Below are positions 59,835-64,000 of a stretch of DNA of 64,000 nt, piece by piece. The translations under genes were made by a program, and so were the position numbers. Under the pieces are notes generated by a model that ran no database searches, was not told the origin of the DNA, and saw nothing but the letters and a program-made list of their open reading frames with translations. Source of the stretch: Paenarthrobacter nicotinovorans (GTDB lineage Bacteria; Actinomycetota; Actinomycetes; Actinomycetales; Micrococcaceae); the NCBI RefSeq assembly GCF_021919345.1, contig NZ_CP089293.1, positions 4,154,001 to 4,218,000 on the forward strand. Direction: 5' to 3'. Numbering within the stretch: position 1 is the first letter of the stretch; each line of letters starts with the position of its first letter.

Positions 59835-60482
59835 TCAGAGGCCAATCTTTCCGGCAAAGTCGACAAGAGCTCCAGCTACAGCGCCCGGGTGACTCAGCGT
59901 GGCGTAGTGACCGCCCGGGATGTCCACTGGTTCGATGCCCAGCCGGTCGCGTATCTGGCGACTCATGAACGACGCAGGGAAGAGCAAATCGTCACGGCAG
60001 AAAATCCCCAGGGTTGGCACGCTCGGATGCTTTCCCGGCCAGGGGTCTGACATCCATGCACCTTGCTGGTCACGCTCCCTGTCGGTGGCCTGTTGCACCA
60101 ATTCCGCGGGGACAAGATTGAAATATGGTTCGTCGGGGATGGCCTCGCGGTCATGGCCTGTCTTGGTCCACCACTCGCCGAAGGTCTCCCCCGGCATCGG
60201 AATCATTGCCGAGAGGTACACAAGGCCGTTGGAATGGAGCTTTTCGCAAACCAAGGGTGCCGTGAAACCGCCCAGCGAGTGCCCCACCACGATGGTGTGC
60301 GGGGCTTTGCCAACGGCGGCCGTCACTGCGCGGGCGTAGTCCTCGAGCCGGGCATCAACGTCTTCGATGGGCAGGTCGACGGCCACCACGTCATGCCCGG
60401 CCGCTTCAAGAAGCGGGCCAACCAAATGCCAGTCCCACGCCGTGGAACCACCGCCGTGGACCAGTACGAAAGTCGTCATCAT
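59835..60482 (-). CDS. Alpha/beta hydrolase (HNL/esterase-like)
   Basis: About 215 residues. It shows TFVLVHGGGSTAWDWHLV, the nucleophile elbow IVVGHSLGGFTAP, acid-loop FCRDDLLFPASFM and the His in PGGHYATLSHPGAV, a complete Ser-Asp-His triad. It resembles EstC/salicylate-esterase-like hydrolases of plant hydroxynitrile lyase type. The start at 60482 (ATG) or the next codon is favoured; the GTG at 60494 is an alternative. It lies 13 bases downstream of the rhodanese gene and may share its transcript. The substrate is unknown. Confidence 0.82.
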   Translation of the reverse strand: MMTTFVLVHGGGSTAWDWHLVGPLLEAAGHDVVAVDLPIEDVDARLEDYARAVTAAVGKAPHTIVVGHSLGGFTAPLVCEKLHSNGLVYLSAMIPMPGETFGEWWTKTGHDREAIPDEPYFNLVPAELVQQATDRERDQQGAWMSDPWPGKHPSVPTLGIFCRDDLLFPASFMSRQIRDRLGIEPVDIPGGHYATLSHPGAVAGALVDFAGKIGL

Positions 60483-60495
60483 GCCCCGTTTCACA

Positions 60496-60933
60496 TCAGG
60501 CCGTGTGCGCTGTCACCAATACATCGGGCGCTCCCTGAACGATACCCGCGTCAGTTTCAACGGGCAGCCCGTTCCTGATCCAATATTCGATGCCTCCTAT
60601 CAACTCCTTCACGGAGTAGCCGAGTTCCGCGAACGCGAGCGCAGCAAAGGTGCTGCCGTTGCAGCCCGGGCCCCAGGAATACACCACTACCTGTGAGCCA
60701 GCGGGGACAAGGTCCGGAGCCTGGGATGGGATCAGCGCCGTAGGTATATGTACGGCTTGAGGAATATGTCCGTGGTCCCAGGAAGATCGGCGTCGGGTGT
60801 CCACGACAAACAGCGTTTCCGGGTCCGCCTCGGCCACCTCCATGACATCAATCTCGCACTGAAGCTTGGCCCGGAAATAGTCGGCGGGGTCGAGCTTCAT
60901 GCCAAAAATCCCGGCCTGATCGTCGGACGCCAT
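60496..60933 (-). CDS. Rhodanese-domain protein
   Basis: A 145-residue single rhodanese domain. The catalytic Cys91 lies in SWGPGCNGSTFAA, with FVVDTRRRSSWDHGHIPQAV upstream (the CH2A-like DxR motif). The active loop (CNGSTF) differs from classical thiosulfate sulfurtransferases. The gene is divergent from csoR, and the copper operators lie between, so copper control of this side is possible. It may manage sulfur or persulfide stress. Confidence 0.87.
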   Translation of the reverse strand: MASDDQAGIFGMKLDPADYFRAKLQCEIDVMEVAEADPETLFVVDTRRRSSWDHGHIPQAVHIPTALIPSQAPDLVPAGSQVVVYSWGPGCNGSTFAALAFAELGYSVKELIGGIEYWIRNGLPVETDAGIVQGAPDVLVTAHTA

Positions 60934-60976
60934 TCAGTCACCTTGCCTTATTGAGGGTTCTTTCACCTCCTCACCA

Positions 60977-61019
60977 TACCCCCTGGGGGTACTTGACGCA
61001 TACCCCCTTGGGGTATAGG
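60977..61019 (+). promoter_or_regulatory. csoR promoter with two G/C-tract CsoR operators
   Basis: Two palindromes, TACCCCCTGGGGGTA (60977-60991) and ATACCCCCTTGGGGTAT (61000-61016), of the type bound by CsoR repressors, flank and overlap a TTGACG -35 (60993-60998) and TATAGG -10 (61014-61019). Occupancy would block the promoter directly. The -10 lies 8 bases before the csoR ATG, suggesting a leaderless transcript. Confidence 0.75.
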
Positions 61020-61027
61020 TTGAGGAC

Positions 61028-61393
61028 ATGAATTCACCAGACCTGAAACTGAGCCACCCGGATGCGCCAGTCATCGAGGTGGACCTGGAACCCTCCGCGC
61101 ACCACGGCTACACCAGCAATAAGGACGCGTACCTCAAGAGGTTGAAACGAATCGAAGGCCAAGTCCGCGGGATCGCGCGCATGGTGGAAGACGACAAATA
61201 CTGCATCGACATCCTCACGCAGGTCGCAGCTGCCACCAAAGCCCTCCACGCAGTGAGCCTGGGCCTCGTTGAGGAGCACATCGGCCACTGCGTCGTTGGC
61301 GCTGCCTCCGAGCCCGACCCCGAAGCCCGCGCCGAACAAATCGACGCGAAAGTCAAGGAGGCCACCGATGCCATCGGGCGCCTGCTGCGGTAA
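61028..61393 (+). CDS. csoR: Copper-sensing repressor CsoR
   Basis: A 121-residue metal-sensitive repressor. The Cu(I) ligands Cys59 (DDKYCIDILTQ), His84 and Cys88 (EEHIGHCVV) are all present, as is the basic helix LKRLKRIEGQVRGIARMV used for DNA binding. It represses its own operon through the G/C-tract operators just upstream and is released by Cu(I). The ATG at 61028 lies close to the -10, so the mRNA may be leaderless; a GAGG also precedes it. copZ and copA follow. Confidence 0.93.
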   Translation: MNSPDLKLSHPDAPVIEVDLEPSAHHGYTSNKDAYLKRLKRIEGQVRGIARMVEDDKYCIDILTQVAAATKALHAVSLGLVEEHIGHCVVGAASEPDPEARAEQIDAKVKEATDAIGRLLR

Positions 61394-61442
61394 CCCCGCT
61401 ACCACCCACCACACCATCCAACTCAGCACCAAGGAGCACTCC

Positions 61443-61676
61443 ATGAGCCAAACCATCCAGACCAACGTGAACGTTTCCGGCATGACCTGCGGCCACTGTG
61501 TTTCCAGCGTGAGCGAAGAACTCGAATCTCTTAGCGGCGTCCAGAATGTCGCAGTCGACCTCAACCCCGGCGGCCTGTCCACCGTCACCATCACATCCAC
61601 CCATGAACTCTCGCCGTCAGAAATTGGCGAGGCCGTGGCAGAAGCCGGCTACCTGGTGGTAGCCAACGAAGCCTAG
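61443..61676 (+). CDS. copZ: Copper chaperone CopZ (HMA domain)
   Basis: A 77-residue single HMA domain with the Cu(I)-binding motif MTCGHC (Cys16 and Cys19) and the fold residues GVQNVAVDLNPGGLSTVTI. AAGGAGCACTCC precedes the ATG at 61443. It lies 49 bases after csoR and 9 bases before the copA start, and should deliver Cu(I) to the pump. Confidence 0.92.
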   Translation: MSQTIQTNVNVSGMTCGHCVSSVSEELESLSGVQNVAVDLNPGGLSTVTITSTHELSPSEIGEAVAEAGYLVVANEA

Positions 61677-61685
61677 GGGGCTCCC

Positions 61686-64000
61686 TTGAGTAACCAGGAA
61701 ACCTTCAACCAACCCGCACAACGGGTGATCGAGCTGGACATTGAGGGCATGACCTGCGCCTCATGCGTCAATCGGGTGGAACGGAAACTGGGCAAGCTCG
61801 AAGGCGTCGAGGCGAGCGTCAACCTGCCCCTCGAATCAGCCCATGTCACCGTCCCCGCCACCGTGACGGACCAGCAGATCGTGGACACGGTCAATGCGAC
61901 GGGGTACAAAGCCACCCTGCGCCAGGCACCCGCGCCGCATACCCGCCCGGCCGCCGGTGACACGGCAAACAGTCCCGGGCATGAGCATCACAATCATCAT
62001 CACGACGCTGAGCCCATGCACGACGAGCATTCCGGGCACGAAAACCATATGGATCACGGTCCGTCGGCATCGACACTCCGGCCGCGCCTGATCCTGGCTG
62101 CCGTCCTGACCGTTCCTGTGTTTGCGATCTCCATGATTCCCGCCCTGCAGTTCGCCAACTGGGGCTGGGTTGTGGGCGCCCTGGCGCTGCCGGTGGTGAG
62201 TTGGGCAGCCTGGCCCTTCCACAGGGCTGCTGCCATCAATGCGCGGCATCTGGCGTCCACCATGGACACCCTTGTTTCCATTGGTGTGATCGCGGCCTAC
62301 GTGTACTCGGCCTGGCAGTTGTTCGCCGACCCGCGAATGACCGAACACCCCGGCATGGAAAGCATGTCCGGCGGGGGGCTGTACTTCGAGGTCGCGGCTG
62401 TTGTCACCACGTTCCTCCTCCTTGGCCGTTACCTGGAAGCGAACGCGAAGGCCAAAGCGGGCAATGCCCTCAAGGCCCTCCTGAACCTGGGCGCGAAGGA
62501 TGCAACCATCCTCGAACGGGGCATTGAGCGGAAGATCCCTGCGGATCAGCTCCTCGTGGATGATGTGTTCGTTGTCCGCCCCGGCGAGAAGATCGCGACG
62601 GACGGCGTTGTCACGGACGGCGCTTCCGCCGTCGACGCTTCCTTGGTTACCGGCGAATCGGTGCCGGTTGAAGTGGGGCCGGGCAGCACGGTGACCGGGG
62701 CTACGATCAATACCTCCGGGCGCCTGTTGGTCCGGGCCACGCGCGTTGGCTCCGACACCACGCTCGCCCAGATGGGGCGGCTGGTCAGCCAGGCCCAAAC
62801 GGGCAAAGCGCCGATTGCGCGGCTCGCGGACAGGATCAGCTCGGTCTTCGTCCCGATCGTGCTGGTCATCGCGCTGGCAACGTTCGTGCTCTGGCTGTTC
62901 ATCTCCGGCGACCTGAATGCCGCATTCACCGCCGCCGTTGCTGTCCTGGTGATCGCTTGCCCCTGCGCCTTGGGTCTGGCGACGCCGGTTGGCCTGCTGA
63001 CCGGAACGGGTCGTGGAGCCCAATTGGGCATCCTCATCAAGGGTCCGCAGGTTCTCGAGGACACCCGGCACGTTGACACCATCCTGTTGGACAAGACCGG
63101 TACCGTTACCAGCGGCAAGCTGGCCGTGGACCACACCGTAGCCCTGAACGGGCATTCCCCCGCCGCAGTGCTCACCCTGGCGGGTGCCGTCGAGTCAGCG
63201 TCGGAGCACCCGATCGCCCACGCGATTGCCGCCGCGGCAAAAGACGCAATGCCCGACGCCGGAGCCCTGCCTGCCGTGGACGGCTTCAGTTCCGCTCCCG
63301 GCGGCGGAGTGCGGGGCCGGGTTGTGCTGGACGGCAGCCCGAAGGCTGTGGTCGTAGGTCGCTCGGGTTGGCTTGAAGAGAACGGTATCTCCCTCGAAGC
63401 GGGCCATCGGGAAATGCTGGCAGACGAGGAGAACGGGGGCGCCACCGCCATCTGGGTCGCCGTTGACGGAGCACCCGCTGGAATTGTGAGCCTGAGCGAC
63501 ACCATCAAGCCCGGCTCGGCGGCAGCGATCCAGAAGCTCAAGGATCTGGGCATCCGTCCGATCCTTTTGACCGGAGACAACGCTGCCGTGGCCGCCCAAG
63601 TGGCTGCCGCCGTCGGAATATCCCCGGAGGACGTATTCGCCGGGGTGCTGCCGGAAGGAAAAGTGGAGGCAGTTCGGAAGCTTCAGGCCTCCGGGGCGAC
63701 AGTCGCCATGGCCGGAGATGGTGTCAACGACGCCGCGGCCCTGGCGCAATCGGATCTGGGGATCGCGATGGGTTCCGGCACAGATGTCGCCATCGAAGCC
63801 TCGGATCTGACGGTCATGGGCAGCGACCTGGGTCAGCTCGTCCAGGCAATCGAACTGTCCCGGAAGACCCTCTCCACGATCAAGACCAACTTGTTCTGGG
63901 CGTTCTTCTACAACGCGATCGGCATTCCCGTAGCCGCGTTGGGGCTGCTGAATCCGATGATCGCGGGGGCAGCGATGGCGGCCAGCTCGGTCCTGGTGGT
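61686..64000 (+). CDS. copA: Copper-exporting P1B-type ATPase (3' end cut off)
   Basis: About 771 codons are present; perhaps 15-30 are missing. The start is a TTG at 61686 after GGGGGG (a GTG at 61725 is possible). An N-terminal HMA domain (DIEGMTCASCVNRVERKLG) is followed by a His/Met-rich stretch at about residues 100-125 (HEHHNHHHDAEPMHDEHSG), then membrane helices, the Cu site VIACPCALGLATP, the phosphorylation motif LDKTGTVTSGK, and the hinge AGDGVNDAAALAQSD. The order matches a Cu(I) exporter. It is co-transcribed with csoR and copZ. Confidence 0.94.
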   Translation, partial: MSNQETFNQPAQRVIELDIEGMTCASCVNRVERKLGKLEGVEASVNLPLESAHVTVPATVTDQQIVDTVNATGYKATLRQAPAPHTRPAAGDTANSPGHEHHNHHHDAEPMHDEHSGHENHMDHGPSASTLRPRLILAAVLTVPVFAISMIPALQFANWGWVVGALALPVVSWAAWPFHRAAAINARHLASTMDTLVSIGVIAAYVYSAWQLFADPRMTEHPGMESMSGGGLYFEVAAVVTTFLLLGRYLEANAKAKAGNALKALLNLGAKDATILERGIERKIPADQLLVDDVFVVRPGEKIATDGVVTDGASAVDASLVTGESVPVEVGPGSTVTGATINTSGRLLVRATRVGSDTTLAQMGRLVSQAQTGKAPIARLADRISSVFVPIVLVIALATFVLWLFISGDLNAAFTAAVAVLVIACPCALGLATPVGLLTGTGRGAQLGILIKGPQVLEDTRHVDTILLDKTGTVTSGKLAVDHTVALNGHSPAAVLTLAGAVESASEHPIAHAIAAAAKDAMPDAGALPAVDGFSSAPGGGVRGRVVLDGSPKAVVVGRSGWLEENGISLEAGHREMLADEENGGATAIWVAVDGAPAGIVSLSDTIKPGSAAAIQKLKDLGIRPILLTGDNAAVAAQVAAAVGISPEDVFAGVLPEGKVEAVRKLQASGATVAMAGDGVNDAAALAQSDLGIAMGSGTDVAIEASDLTVMGSDLGQLVQAIELSRKTLSTIKTNLFWAFFYNAIGIPVAALGLLNPMIAGAAMAASSVLV

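Overview
The window is high-GC DNA of actinobacterial type, most likely Arthrobacter/Paenarthrobacter (Micrococcaceae). That placement is an inference from the GC-rich codon use, the large share of IclR-regulated aromatic and sugar-acid catabolism, GTG/TTG starts, and the actinobacterial families present (CsoR, LssY_C, MHS transporters, CHAT/Trypco1). I found no rRNA, tRNA, integrase, insertion sequence or CRISPR array. The first and last genes are cut by the window edges.

Layout. (1) 1-4.1 kb: a minus-strand operon (fumarylacetoacetase-type hydrolase, small cupin, TesB thioesterase, benzoate/2-aminobenzoate-type CoA ligase) facing a divergent RidA gene; it looks like part of a CoA-dependent aromatic acid pathway. 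(2) 4.6-18 kb: a complete shikimate-to-central-metabolism block. Shikimate/quinate dehydrogenase, QuiC-type 3-dehydroshikimate dehydratase and pcaHGBDCFIJ lie head to tail on the minus strand, flanked by two IclR regulators, with a divergent MHS-family transporter. A tandem array of 73-bp palindromic repeats separates pcaJ from the PcaR-like gene. (3) 18-37 kb: accessory genes: a secreted metzincin with FG-GAP repeats, a MoaD-like protein next to a BNR propeller, a diguanylate cyclase, cupin/XRE/MFS genes, a GH3 glucosidase, a PEP-mutase-family enzyme, a LysR/membrane-protein pair, a luciferase-like oxidoreductase, and a CHAT protease-TPR-membrane / Trypco1 / universal-stress module that resembles a conflict or defence system. 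(4) 37.5-44.9 kb: gluconate-type permease, KDPG aldolase, D-aminoacylase, PLP deaminase, KDG kinase, IclR and RidA. Together these fit catabolism of an N-acylated amino-sugar acid to pyruvate and glyceraldehyde-3-phosphate. (5) 45-53.7 kb: glycosyltransferase, LssY_C protein, epimerase, gene remnants, a trehalose-synthase-like GH13, an ECF sigma factor with membrane partner, and PPK2. (6) 53.7-58.7 kb: a MurR-like regulator, acetyltransferase, NamZ-type muramidase and NagZ-type glucosaminidase (wall turnover). (7) 58.7-64 kb: a DUF218 protein, hydrolase, rhodanese, and a csoR-copZ-copA copper operon behind two G/C-tract operators.

A recurring theme is that intergenic palindromes and tandem repeats sit on or within a few bases of stop codons. 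Start sites were chosen by ribosome-binding sites where one is visible; several remain ambiguous and are flagged.
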